NCBI RefSeq assembly: GCF_003990045.1
Contig: NZ_RZGZ01000002.1
Coordinates: forward strand, 1,116,001-1,180,000
Reading direction: 5' to 3'
DNA from: Labedella endophytica
GTDB lineage: Bacteria > Actinomycetota > Actinomycetes > Actinomycetales > Microbacteriaceae
DNA length: 64,000 nucleotides
Made by a program: the position numbers and the translations under genes. The notes beneath the pieces are model-generated. The model did not search any database. It was not told where the DNA came from and worked only from the letters and a program-made list of their open reading frames with translations. This document shows positions 38,004 to 46,090 of this stretch, piece after piece. Every line of letters begins with the position of its first letter. Position 1 is the stretch's first letter.

Positions 38004-38304
38004 ACAGCAGGTCGATCTGGCCTCCCTCGAACAGCTCGTCACCCAGATGGAGACGCTCGTCACCTATTGCGACGCCCTGCGCCAGGGCGCGGGTGGCTTC
38101 GCGTACATGCTCCCCGCCGACTGGCAGGGTCCCGCCATGATGTCGTTCCTCGGAAGCTTCGAGGCCTGGTCGGTGGGCGCCCAGGGCCTCAGTGACAGCG
38201 CACAAGGCCTGCACGAGCTCGCCAAAGCCGTCCACACCGCGTACTCGACCACGGTCGAGAACCTCGACACCGCGTGGTCCGAGACCGCCGCAAGCCTGGC
38301 CTAG
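37996..38304 (+). CDS. WXG100-type protein, 102 aa
   Basis: Third small helical-hairpin protein: W43-Q44-G45 (ADWQGPAMMSFLGSF) at the turn, with the first helix from about residue 8. Its C-terminus lacks a clear Y-x-x-x-D/E. The ATG overlaps the preceding gene's end by eight bases, and the toxin GTG follows nine bases after its stop, so its production is tied to that of the toxin. By analogy with other loci it may dimerise with one of the other two or with the toxin's N-terminal domain. Confidence 0.9.
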   Translation: MPEQQVDLASLEQLVTQMETLVTYCDALRQGAGGFAYMLPADWQGPAMMSFLGSFEAWSVGAQGLSDSAQGLHELAKAVHTAYSTTVENLDTAWSETAASLA

Positions 38305-38312
38305 GAGTCACC

Positions 38313-41300
38313 GTGTCCGTGTTCGTCCGCGTCACCCCGTCGCGCCTCGCCCTCGACGGCGACGACCTCTACCGGGTCGCTACCTCGCTCGACTCCGCCG
38401 CGCGCTCCGCGCAGTCCGCTCTCTCGAACACCGGCGGAATGGCCGGGAACGAGGACTCCGCTCAGGAGTTCATCGACGCCTACGGCGAGGGCGCCGTCAA
38501 CACGCTCGACGCCGCCGGGTCGTATGCACAGGCCCTGCGCGCCCTCGATACCCTCCTCGGCGACACCGCCAACGCCTACACGGACGCCGGCACGGTCGGC
38601 ACCCTCGAGACCGTGGCCACACGCTCTCCCTCGAGCACACCCGGTTCGGCCGCAACGTTCTCCGTGCCGAGCGCGAAGGCACCGGGTGCGGTGGGTCCGC
38701 TCGGCGAGTTCCAGGAATTCGTCATGGACGCCCTCGCGCAGCTCGGCGTGGTCCTGCCCGACGCCGACAGTGGGAAGCTCGGCGAAGCCGCCTCGGCCTG
38801 GTCGGCTTTCAGCACCGCGATCTCGGACGCCGCGAGCGAACTCGACGGCACGCTCACGAACCTCGCCTCGATGGACATCCCGCAGGCGACCGACATCCGA
38901 GCCGCCCGCGACTCCATCTCCGAGAAGCTCGGCGAGATCGCCACGGGCGCGACCGGTCTCAGCGATCTCTGCGCTGAGCAGAAGAAGAACGTCGACGCGA
39001 TGTGGGAGGAGATCGGCTGGTTCCTCGGCCAGATGGCGGCCGAGATCGCCCTCGATCTGGGTCTCGGCGCCCTCCTCACGGTGGCCACGGCTGGAGCAGG
39101 CGCTCCGCTCGTCGCCGGCAAGATCGCCCTCACCGTCCTGAACTGGGCGCGCAAGATCGCCAACCTGGTGCAGAAGCTCGTCGCCCTCACTCGGATGAAC
39201 GCCCTCGCCGCGAAGGTGCTCCTCAAGGCTCTCCGCGAGGGGACGCAGAGCGCGATCGCCACCGTGACCGTGCAGGCCGCTGTGAACGTCGTCGCTCCGG
39301 ATCGCGCTCAGAACCTCCTCACCGTGGGTCTCGGCTCCTTCGCGGGCGGCGCCATCGGTGGCCGTGTGGGGGACGGTGGGTCCCACGTCCTCCGTATCGG
39401 TTCGCGCTCCGGCGCCACGCGCGTGGCGATGAACACGGCGGTCGGTGCCGGAGAAGGCGCCGTCGACGGTCTCACGGATGGTCTCGTCCAGTCGGGCGTC
39501 GGCGGGGTCCCGTTCGACCCGATCTCCTCGGCCGGCCTCGGCGCCCTCATCGGCGGCGGTGCCCGGACGATCGGTGGAGGAACGCGCCCCAACGCCCCCT
39601 CGACGGGCGGCGGCAGCGGAAGCAGCTCCCCGAGTCCCGATGGTGTCGACGTACCGTCGTCGAGCACCCCCGACTCCCCCCTCGGCCCGACAGGCGTCGA
39701 CGCACCGAGCGCCCCGAACACGAACACTCCCGCGGCACCGCAGGGCAGCGGCGGAGCACCGTCGAGCTCCGCCCCCGCGGCGGCCGGCGGCCCGAACCCC
39801 GATGCTCCCGACGCCCCCATCGTGGACGGCGCTGGAGACGCGACGACACCCGTCGACTCGTCCGGCTCCGTCGACATCCCCTCGGGCGACGCCCCGACGG
39901 GAGCCGGAGGGGACACGTCGACCTCCACCAATGGCCCCGGCGTGCCCGACGTCTCGGCCCCGTCGAGCGACGGCGGAACGCCGTCACTGCCCGACTCGTC
40001 GCCGTCGACGCCGGACTCGTCGTCACCCTCGATGCCGGACTCGAACACTCCGTCGACCCCGGACGCCCCCACTCCGTCGACCCCGGATTCGAGTGCGCCG
40101 TCTACCCCGGACACGACCCCGTCGACGCCGGACTCCTCGGCACCGTCCACCCCGGACGCGAGCACTCCGTCGACCCCGGATGCGACTCCGTCGACGCCGG
40201 ATTCGTCCGCACCGTCCACCCCGGACTCGAACGCTCCGTCGACCCCCGACTCGAGCACCCCGTCGACCCCCGACTCGAACGCTCCGTCGACCCCCGACTC
40301 GAGCACCCCGTCGACCCCCGACTCGAGCACCCCGTCGACCCCCGACTCGAGCACACCGAGCACCCCGGACACGACGCCGTCGACCCCGGATCCGACGGCA
40401 CCCTCCACGCCGGACAGCAACGCTCCATCCACTCCGGACACGACGCCGTCGACCCCGGATGCCACACCGGCCAACGGATCCCCGTCGACCGCCCCGGTCG
40501 CCGGAGCCAGCGCCTCACCGTCCTCACCGTCGACGAGCACCCCGGACGCGAACACGTCCGTCGACTCGAGCTCCTTCGAAGCAGCCGTCGCAGCTGACGC
40601 GGCCGACGCGTCGACACCCGACGGAACGACGCCGGACGGCACGGCGCCGGATGGCACGACGCCCGACGGGACCACTCCTGAGTCCGACACCACCGGACCC
40701 GACGACACCGTCGACCCCAACGCACTCGACGCGGGTGACGCCGCCGCCGCGGGAGCCGTCACGGCCGGAGCAGCGGGAGTCGTCGGTCTGCACGCTGGAG
40801 CGAGCGGAGGCAAGGCCCCGAGCACGCCGGCCTCGCCGGCGAGCCCCGCCGCGCCGTCATCCCCGTCGTCGAACGCGCCCACGTCCAACGCGCCGTCGTC
40901 CCCGACCCCCGACGCGAACACGCCGGCCGCTCCCGGGACGCCCGACGCCGGTACCCCCGACGCGAACACGCCGGAGACACCGGAGGGCAGCAACTCGACG
41001 GAGCGGACCGCGGCGGATATCGATGAGGCCCTCCCCGAGATCAACCCGAACTTCGACCCTCACGACCCGGCCAACGGGTACGCGACCAACTGCGGCAACA
41101 CCTCGGCGCTCCTCAACGACTTCCTCAACGGGAGCCCGGCACGGGAGGCTCCGACAGGCACCCTCACCACGCCGGAAATAGAGGCGCGCACGGGCAACCC
41201 CCAGACGCCCATGACACCCGACCAGATCGCGGACACCCTGCGGGCCATGGGGCCAGGATCTCACTGCGTGGTCGGCATCGATCGCTCCACGGGCTTCGGG

Positions 41301-42080
41301 CACTGGTTCAATGCCTACTACGACGGCACAACCGTCTGGTCGATCGACGCCCAGAACGCGACTCGCTCCCCCTGGCCTCCGCACGAACCTCACGCCACCA
41401 CCTGGGACGCCTCCATCCGTCCGGAAGACGTCGTGACTCCGGAGACCACTGCGGAACCCGATGCATCAGCGGAAGGCCCCGGCGCAGCAGAACACGGTCC
41501 GGCATCGAGCGAGGCCGACGGTTCGCGTACCGGATCGAGCGAAACGCCTGAGGCGAAGCCCGCGGCTCCCGAGGATGTGACGCCGGACCATCGAGCCGAC
41601 GTCGCCAGGCCCGCGGACCAGCAACCGGTCATTGGCGATACGGACGGCGGCCCGGGAACGTGGACCGAAATGAACCGCGGTGATCGTGGCCTCGAAGATC
41701 AGGAGTGGGGCACCGGTGTCGATCGTCTTCCCAATGGGCACCCGGTCGAGTATGTCGTGTCATCCGACAGCGGGGTCATCGAGTTCGATGGCCACCAGTT
41801 CCGAGGCGACCCGCCCGCCGAGGTCTTCCAGGAGGTGAAGGGCAACTACGACCACATCTACAAGCCCTTCCCGCCCGGGAGCACCGTTTCGGATAAGACC
41901 AGGACTCTCATCGAGAAGTGGGTCCGGCAGGCCGCGAGACAGAATACGGCGGTCGACAGCGCCGGCGGGCAGCTCGAATGGATCCTCACCCGGAATCCCG
42001 AGCTCGTCTCTCAGCTCGAAGACGCGTTCATCGAGGCTGGCCTCGACATCGATGTCCGCTACGTACCGAGGGTGTCGTAG
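38313..42080 (+). CDS. Polymorphic toxin: WXG100-like N-terminus, STPD-repeat linker, papain-fold deamidase and REase-5 domains, 1255 aa
   Basis: Secreted toxin for contact-type competition, exported by the type VII system. Residues 1-~100 form a WXG-like helical module, ~130-300 a CpnT-type N-terminal helical domain with hydrophobic helices (about 233-275), ~425-890 a Pro/Thr/Ser/Asp linker with STPDS repeats. Warhead 1 (about 905-1030) is a papain-fold/glutamine-deamidase-like domain with Cys927 (NCGN), His997 (GHWFN) and Asp1012 (IDAQN). Warhead 2 (about 1116-1255) fits Tox-REase-5: FDG with Asp1159, then E1174-V-K1176 (EVKGNYD). AGGAG lies five bases before the GTG. Two warheads in tandem are unusual. 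Confidence 0.92.
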   Translation: MSVFVRVTPSRLALDGDDLYRVATSLDSAARSAQSALSNTGGMAGNEDSAQEFIDAYGEGAVNTLDAAGSYAQALRALDTLLGDTANAYTDAGTVGTLETVATRSPSSTPGSAATFSVPSAKAPGAVGPLGEFQEFVMDALAQLGVVLPDADSGKLGEAASAWSAFSTAISDAASELDGTLTNLASMDIPQATDIRAARDSISEKLGEIATGATGLSDLCAEQKKNVDAMWEEIGWFLGQMAAEIALDLGLGALLTVATAGAGAPLVAGKIALTVLNWARKIANLVQKLVALTRMNALAAKVLLKALREGTQSAIATVTVQAAVNVVAPDRAQNLLTVGLGSFAGGAIGGRVGDGGSHVLRIGSRSGATRVAMNTAVGAGEGAVDGLTDGLVQSGVGGVPFDPISSAGLGALIGGGARTIGGGTRPNAPSTGGGSGSSSPSPDGVDVPSSSTPDSPLGPTGVDAPSAPNTNTPAAPQGSGGAPSSSAPAAAGGPNPDAPDAPIVDGAGDATTPVDSSGSVDIPSGDAPTGAGGDTSTSTNGPGVPDVSAPSSDGGTPSLPDSSPSTPDSSSPSMPDSNTPSTPDAPTPSTPDSSAPSTPDTTPSTPDSSAPSTPDASTPSTPDATPSTPDSSAPSTPDSNAPSTPDSSTPSTPDSNAPSTPDSSTPSTPDSSTPSTPDSSTPSTPDTTPSTPDPTAPSTPDSNAPSTPDTTPSTPDATPANGSPSTAPVAGASASPSSPSTSTPDANTSVDSSSFEAAVAADAADASTPDGTTPDGTAPDGTTPDGTTPESDTTGPDDTVDPNALDAGDAAAAGAVTAGAAGVVGLHAGASGGKAPSTPASPASPAAPSSPSSNAPTSNAPSSPTPDANTPAAPGTPDAGTPDANTPETPEGSNSTERTAADIDEALPEINPNFDPHDPANGYATNCGNTSALLNDFLNGSPAREAPTGTLTTPEIEARTGNPQTPMTPDQIADTLRAMGPGSHCVVGIDRSTGFGHWFNAYYDGTTVWSIDAQNATRSPWPPHEPHATTWDASIRPEDVVTPETTAEPDASAEGPGAAEHGPASSEADGSRTGSSETPEAKPAAPEDVTPDHRADVARPADQQPVIGDTDGGPGTWTEMNRGDRGLEDQEWGTGVDRLPNGHPVEYVVSSDSGVIEFDGHQFRGDPPAEVFQEVKGNYDHIYKPFPPGSTVSDKTRTLIEKWVRQAARQNTAVDSAGGQLEWILTRNPELVSQLEDAFIEAGLDIDVRYVPRVS
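39960..40475 (+). repeat. Tandem repeat coding the STPD linker of the toxin
   Basis: A block of short direct repeats related to CCGTCGACCCCCGACTCG, about 18-21 bases each, most regular at 40237-40365. It encodes repeated STPDSS or APSTPDSN units. The reverse strand stays open across it, giving a false long frame there. The repeats may vary in number between strains. Confidence 0.88.
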
Positions 42081-42082
42081 AC

Positions 42083-42874
42083 ATGTGGAATGGTGGAATC
42101 ATGACGGATCTCCTGGGCCTCTCGCCGATTGATTGGCACCGCGACAAGCCCGTGATCTCAGCGCACTGGGGTGCCCGGTCGGAGGCAGCAGACACGGTGG
42201 CGGCGAGACTCGAGGGAACGCTGGGCTTCATCGAGGCGTCGGGTGGGCCCGTCCGCGATCACTGGTGGTTCGCTGAGGACGTCATGGAACCTCGTCAACC
42301 GCTCCCGACGGCCGAGAACGACCTCGAGAACGTCATCCGGAGCTTCGCCGTCACAGACGATGCCGGTCAGCCGTCCGGGCCGAGCGGATACGGCGTTCTC
42401 GTCGATTCGAGGGCACCCGATGAGGACTCAGCCACGATCATCAGTGGGCACGTCGGAAACAGCTTGAAGGACATGAGCCGGCTGACGAATCAGATTCAGA
42501 TCCGGTGGAGCACGAGCGACGACACGGTGACCGAAGCGGTCGGCCCCCTCGTCGCGGACGTCACCGCGAGTGTCCTGCACCTGGCCCTCGGGTGGGACGC
42601 CGTCAATAGTGCGATCAGCAGTACGGCGATCGCGAAGGCCACCCGTAAGCTCGTCCCGTTCTCCTGGCCGCGGCTTGGTGCGGTCACCTGGATCCGCGAC
42701 GGCACCCACTCCATCCCCGACGAGGTGACAGGCGCCTCGATCGAGCGAGTGAACGGCGGTACTCTCATCACGGTCCACGGATCCCACGGTCCCTCGCTCC
42801 GCGTCGAGGACGTGTTGGCGGTGTACGAGACGCTGCTCAACGGCGATCACATCGGCCCGCTGACCGGCGGCTGA
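42083..42874 (+). CDS. Immunity protein, Imm52-like, 263 aa
   Basis: Alpha+beta protein starting two bases after the toxin stop. The N-terminal HWGARSEAADTVAARLEGTL segment with a later RDHWWF tryptophan pair matches Imm52-type immunity proteins, which usually accompany Tox-REase-5 toxins, the kind of domain at the end of the toxin. It is therefore the likely cytoplasmic inhibitor of the nuclease warhead. ATG at 42083 is used; a second ATG at 42101, preceded by GGTGGAA, is a strong alternative (257 aa). GC content looks lower than in the secretion genes, as is common in recently exchanged toxin tips. Confidence 0.78.
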   Translation: MWNGGIMTDLLGLSPIDWHRDKPVISAHWGARSEAADTVAARLEGTLGFIEASGGPVRDHWWFAEDVMEPRQPLPTAENDLENVIRSFAVTDDAGQPSGPSGYGVLVDSRAPDEDSATIISGHVGNSLKDMSRLTNQIQIRWSTSDDTVTEAVGPLVADVTASVLHLALGWDAVNSAISSTAIAKATRKLVPFSWPRLGAVTWIRDGTHSIPDEVTGASIERVNGGTLITVHGSHGPSLRVEDVLAVYETLLNGDHIGPLTGG

Positions 42875-42904
42875 GCGACGATAGACGACGAAGGGGAACA
42901 CAGC

Positions 42905-43174
42905 ATGGACAAGGAAGACGAAGCACGGTTGACAGCGGTGGGCTACCGCTACTTCGAGCAGCTCTCGCCCGGGGCCGACCTGCAAACGGTCGTCCTCGAC
43001 GACGGTGCCGGCGTCTGCGTCATGCATGCTATCCGCGGCGGCGGGAAGATCTACGTCGCGCCCGACGAGAGTGCGCTCTTCGTCGCCTCGGTGATGGACT
43101 TCGAAACCGGTCTGGCAGCGTTCCTTGCCGGCACACGCACGCCGCCGGAGAAATTCGTCCTTCCCAGGAGATGA
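42905..43174 (+). CDS. Unrecognised small protein next to the immunity gene, 89 aa
   Basis: No family recognised. It is an 89-residue acidic-to-neutral protein: a helical start (MDKEDEARLTAVGYRYFEQL), a beta-like TVVLDDGAGVCVMHA segment, KIYVAPDESALFVASVMDF, and a helix before a basic end. No signal peptide or membrane segment. It is 30 bases after the Imm52-like gene, same direction, so by position it may be a second immunity protein for the papain-fold warhead or an orphan immunity gene. This is inference from location only. Confidence 0.7.
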   Translation: MDKEDEARLTAVGYRYFEQLSPGADLQTVVLDDGAGVCVMHAIRGGGKIYVAPDESALFVASVMDFETGLAAFLAGTRTPPEKFVLPRR

Positions 43175-43249
43175 CACCGCCTGTGTCGCGCCACCGCGTG
43201 GGAGACCGAGTGGTGCTGAGCGATGCACAGACGGTCACGCCATGCCCGG

Positions 43250-44026
43250 CTACGCCGCTGGGAACTTCGGGTCGACGAGACGACCGAGCGTCTGGATGTA
43301 GTCGGCGGCCGACCGCGGGTGGTGCACGGGAACACCGTTCATGAGCCCTCCTACGACGATGGCCTCGAGGAGCTGACGGACACCGGCATCGTCGAGGAAC
43401 GAATCGAGGATGATCGCGATGTCACCGGGGCGGGCCGGCGACGACTTCGGCCCCCACAGCCGAACGAAACCGCGCTCGTTCTCGTCTCGGATTCGCGCCT
43501 GCACGGCCGAACCGTCGCGGAGCGCGATGGTGAGACCGCGCGAGCCGTTACCCGCCTTCTGCGAGAATCGCGCACCCCAGCCGATGATCGGAATTCGCGC
43601 GCTGGCCTGCGCGCGAGCAGTGGAGTCGTACTCGATGACCCCCGCCACCTCGCTCCAGGCGATCGGACCCACGAGGCCGAAGGACACACCCTCGCCCGAC
43701 ACGCGCGCGAGCGTGCCGTTGCCGACGGCCAACCGGCGCATCCCCCGCCCCACGTTCAGGATCGTCGGCAGTGTCGCGAACATCACGACGAGCCCGAAGA
43801 CGCCGAGGACGATGAGGAGCCGGGTGAACGCACCTCCGAAGATCACGAGAACGAGACAGAGGAGGAGGCTGACTCCTCCGACGGCTGCGAGCACGATGAC
43901 CATGGTGCGGTTGCGCGCCAGGACGGCGTCGGCCGCGGCCCGGTCGTAGACCGCGTCGTAGTGGTTACCGCCCTCGAAAGCCCGAGCCCAGTGCTGGAGC
44001 TCCGCGGGGACAGCTGCGGCGTTCAC
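43250..44026 (-). CDS. Membrane protein with two N-terminal helices, 258 aa
   Basis: Family not recognised. A short soluble start (about 45 residues) is followed by two close hydrophobic segments (VIVLAAVGGVSLLLCLVLVIFGG and LLIVLGVFGLVVMFATLP) and a ~150-residue cytoplasmic or surface domain with a PH-like pattern (VSFGLVGPIAWSEVAGVIEYD). No catalytic motif. The GTG start at 44026 overlaps the stop of the upstream gene (GTGA), coupling the two. They converge on the toxin/immunity operon and probably belong to the same secretion locus. Confidence 0.75.
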   Translation of the reverse strand: MNAAAVPAELQHWARAFEGGNHYDAVYDRAAADAVLARNRTMVIVLAAVGGVSLLLCLVLVIFGGAFTRLLIVLGVFGLVVMFATLPTILNVGRGMRRLAVGNGTLARVSGEGVSFGLVGPIAWSEVAGVIEYDSTARAQASARIPIIGWGARFSQKAGNGSRGLTIALRDGSAVQARIRDENERGFVRLWGPKSSPARPGDIAIILDSFLDDAGVRQLLEAIVVGGLMNGVPVHHPRSAADYIQTLGRLVDPKFPAA

Positions 44027-44679
44027 GACGCGGGAGGCGTCGACGGAACGGAAGCGCCCGGGACGGCGGGCGGGGCGGCACGCTCGTCGAGGCCCTTTGC
44101 GAGCGCCGCCTTCAGCGCATCGTACGACGCCCCTTCGAAGGGGATCGGCTCCGAGTAGGTGAGTTCCTTGCCGTTCTTCCCCTCGTGAAGAACGAGCGTG
44201 GCGAAGCCCACCCGGTCGGCGTCCGCCGTCCAGAACTCGATGTCGACGTCCGCGTGCGACGGCGGCTTGGGGAGGGGCGTGAAGGCCGACGGGTCGCCCG
44301 TGCGGAACCGCGCGTCGAGATCGGTGAAGAGCTGACGTCCGCCGGAGAGACCGCGCCAGTGACGCTTCCGCAGAGGTGTCCCCGTGGGGGCGAGGCTCCA
44401 CACCTTCCCCCAGCGGACCGCGGCGAGCACGCACGCCGCAGCGACGAGCACCAGGAGGATCGGCGAGACGAGCAGCCCGATGCGCTGGCCCGCGACGAAG
44501 CGGACGGAGCCGGTCGCGTCGGCGGCCTGATCCTGCAGCTCGCCGAAGTTCAGTGCCCGGTAGACGAGGGCGACGAGTGCAGCCACCGCGAGCAGAAGGA
44601 AGATGATCGTGCGCGGCCACGAGCGTCCGCGCTGGAATCGTTCCGGGTGACGGGCGAACCCCTTGTCGAATGCGGCCAT
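44023..44679 (-). CDS. Membrane protein with two helices, 218 aa
   Basis: Family not recognised. Two hydrophobic segments (TIIFLLLAVAALVALVYRAL, about residues 24-43, and LLVSPILLVLVAAACVLAAV, about 69-88) frame a short polar loop. A ~130-residue cytoplasmic part follows (WRGLSGGRQLFTDLDARFR, HADVDIEFWTADADRVGF) and ends in a Pro/Ala/Ser-rich tail. It pairs with the overlapping downstream gene and may act at the membrane with the type VII machine. Confidence 0.75.
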   Translation of the reverse strand: MAAFDKGFARHPERFQRGRSWPRTIIFLLLAVAALVALVYRALNFGELQDQAADATGSVRFVAGQRIGLLVSPILLVLVAAACVLAAVRWGKVWSLAPTGTPLRKRHWRGLSGGRQLFTDLDARFRTGDPSAFTPLPKPPSHADVDIEFWTADADRVGFATLVLHEGKNGKELTYSEPIPFEGASYDALKAALAKGLDERAAPPAVPGASVPSTPPAS

Positions 44680-44793
44680 GACCCTGTTCCCCTCAGCGAC
44701 GATGCGGGACCGGCGTCCCGACGGTCGATTCTACGGGAGGAGCGGGAATGGGCCGATAGGCTCTGAGCACGCCGACAGATCCGTGGAGGGGCC

Positions 44794-45123
44794 ATGACCG
44801 ACGTACTCGCCGACCGATGCGAACAGCTGCGCCAGACCGTGCTCGAGCTCACGCAAGCCGTGATCGAGTCGCTCGGGGCGCCGGCCAAGCTCAGTCGCGT
44901 CATCCCGATGCTCTCCCAGCTGCGCTCCGTCGTGTACCTCGGCACGGACGGCATCGACGACCCCGCCTACATCGCCTGGGTGCGGGGAGCCGCGGCGAAC
45001 CTCGACCGCATGGAGGAGGCCGCTCTCGCTGGGGACGCGAAAGCCACGCATGCGGCCTTCGCCGACCAGCAGTCGGGTGTCGCTCTGCTCGGCACGGCCT
45101 GCGCGGGCAAGCCCGGCTGGTAG
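44794..45123 (+). CDS. Unrecognised helical protein, 109 aa
   Basis: No family recognised. It is predicted to be mostly helical, with two long amphipathic helices (DRCEQLRQTVLELTQAVIE and YIAWVRGAAANLDRMEEAAL) and a C-terminus ending CAGKPGW, which may hold a metal- or redox-active Cys. No signal or membrane helix. A TAGGCT box (44756-44761) and a GGAGGGG ribosome binding site lie upstream, so it should be expressed. It is divergent from the membrane-protein pair and precedes a HAD phosphatase gene. Confidence 0.7.
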   Translation: MTDVLADRCEQLRQTVLELTQAVIESLGAPAKLSRVIPMLSQLRSVVYLGTDGIDDPAYIAWVRGAAANLDRMEEAALAGDAKATHAAFADQQSGVALLGTACAGKPGW

Positions 45124-45205
45124 ACGCACAGCGAGCGCCGATCGCGCTCGTAGCCGCCGGTCCTACACTGGGAATCGACACGTTCGATCGACCCCAGGAG
45201 GATCC

Positions 45206-46006
45206 ATGTCCGACCGCAGCGAGATCGAATGCTGGCTCACCGACATGGACGGCGTCCTCGTCCATGAGAACCACGCTTTGCCCGGGGCCGCGGCCCTCCT
45301 GCAGCAGTGGAAGGACCTCGATGCACCCTTCCTGGTGCTCACGAACAACTCGATCTTCACGCCCCGCGACCTGAGCGCACGACTGCGCTCATCCGGCCTC
45401 ATCGTGCCGGAGGAGTCCCTCTGGACCTCGGCGCTCGCGACGGCCGACTTCTGCGCGAGCCAGGTGCCCGGCGGCTCGGCGTTCGTCATCGGCGAGGCCG
45501 GACTCACCACCGCGCTCCACGAGGTGGGCTTCGTGATGACGGAGACGGCCCCCGACTACGTGGTCGTCGGAGAGACGCGCAACTACTCCTTCGACGCGAT
45601 CACGAAGGCGATCCGCCTCATCCTCGACGGCTCGCGCTTCATCGTGACGAACCCCGACGCGACGGGGCCGAGCGCGCAGGGCGTGCTGCCGGCGACGGGC
45701 GCGATCGCGGCCCTCATCTCCAAGGCGACGGGCCGCGAGCCATACGTGGTGGGCAAGCCCAACCCGATGATGTTCCGCTCGGCGCTCAACCGCATCGGTG
45801 CGCACTCGGAGAACACCGCGATGATCGGCGACCGCATGGACACCGACATCGTCGCGGGCATCGAGGCGGGACTCCACACGATCCTCGTGATGACGGGCAT
45901 CAGCGACGAGGCGGAGATCCGCAAGTACCCGTTCCGCCCCGACGAGATCCTCTCGGGTGTGCACGAGCTCCTCGTCGACTCCCCCATCGAGACCGACGCC
46001 CTCTAA
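45206..46006 (+). CDS. HAD-IIA family hydrolase (NagD-like phosphatase), 266 aa
   Basis: Haloacid dehalogenase superfamily, subfamily IIA with the C2 cap, as in NagD and p-nitrophenylphosphatases. Motif I is DMDGVLVHEN with the nucleophilic Asp and general acid Asp, motif II is LVLTNNS, motif III Lys is in GKPNPMMF, and motif IV is IGDRMDTDIVAG. It probably dephosphorylates a small sugar or nucleotide phosphate. CAGGAGG six bases before the ATG fixes the start. It converges on the large membrane protein gene across a long hairpin. Confidence 0.93.
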   Translation: MSDRSEIECWLTDMDGVLVHENHALPGAAALLQQWKDLDAPFLVLTNNSIFTPRDLSARLRSSGLIVPEESLWTSALATADFCASQVPGGSAFVIGEAGLTTALHEVGFVMTETAPDYVVVGETRNYSFDAITKAIRLILDGSRFIVTNPDATGPSAQGVLPATGAIAALISKATGREPYVVGKPNPMMFRSALNRIGAHSENTAMIGDRMDTDIVAGIEAGLHTILVMTGISDEAEIRKYPFRPDEILSGVHELLVDSPIETDAL

Positions 46007-46020
46007 CCCCTCCCCCTTAC

Positions 46021-46078
46021 CCCCCTGAAAACTTCGTATGTGCTCGAATTTTCAAGCACATACGAAGTTTTCAGGGGG
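46021..46078. terminator. Long perfect hairpin with TGTGCTCGAA core between convergent genes
   Basis: Perfect arms of 24 bases: 46021-46044 (CCCCCTGAAAACTTCGTATG, then TGCT) and 46055-46078, with a ten-base loop. The arm is almost identical to the hairpin at 34742-34791. It lies between the HAD gene and the pyrE-linked gene. Bidirectional termination is likely; shared core suggests one repeat family. Confidence 0.88.
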
Positions 46079-46090
46079 TAGAGGTGGGGG

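Noticed and set aside
40237-40365. The short coding repeats as a CRISPR or MITE
   Set aside because: They stay in frame in the toxin gene and encode a regular linker.
39308-41044. A 578-codon open frame on the minus strand inside the toxin gene
   Set aside because: It is an artefact of the STPD repeat on the other strand: high GC and repeats leave the reverse open. It has no ribosome binding site and codes only low-complexity Gly/Ser/Val residues.
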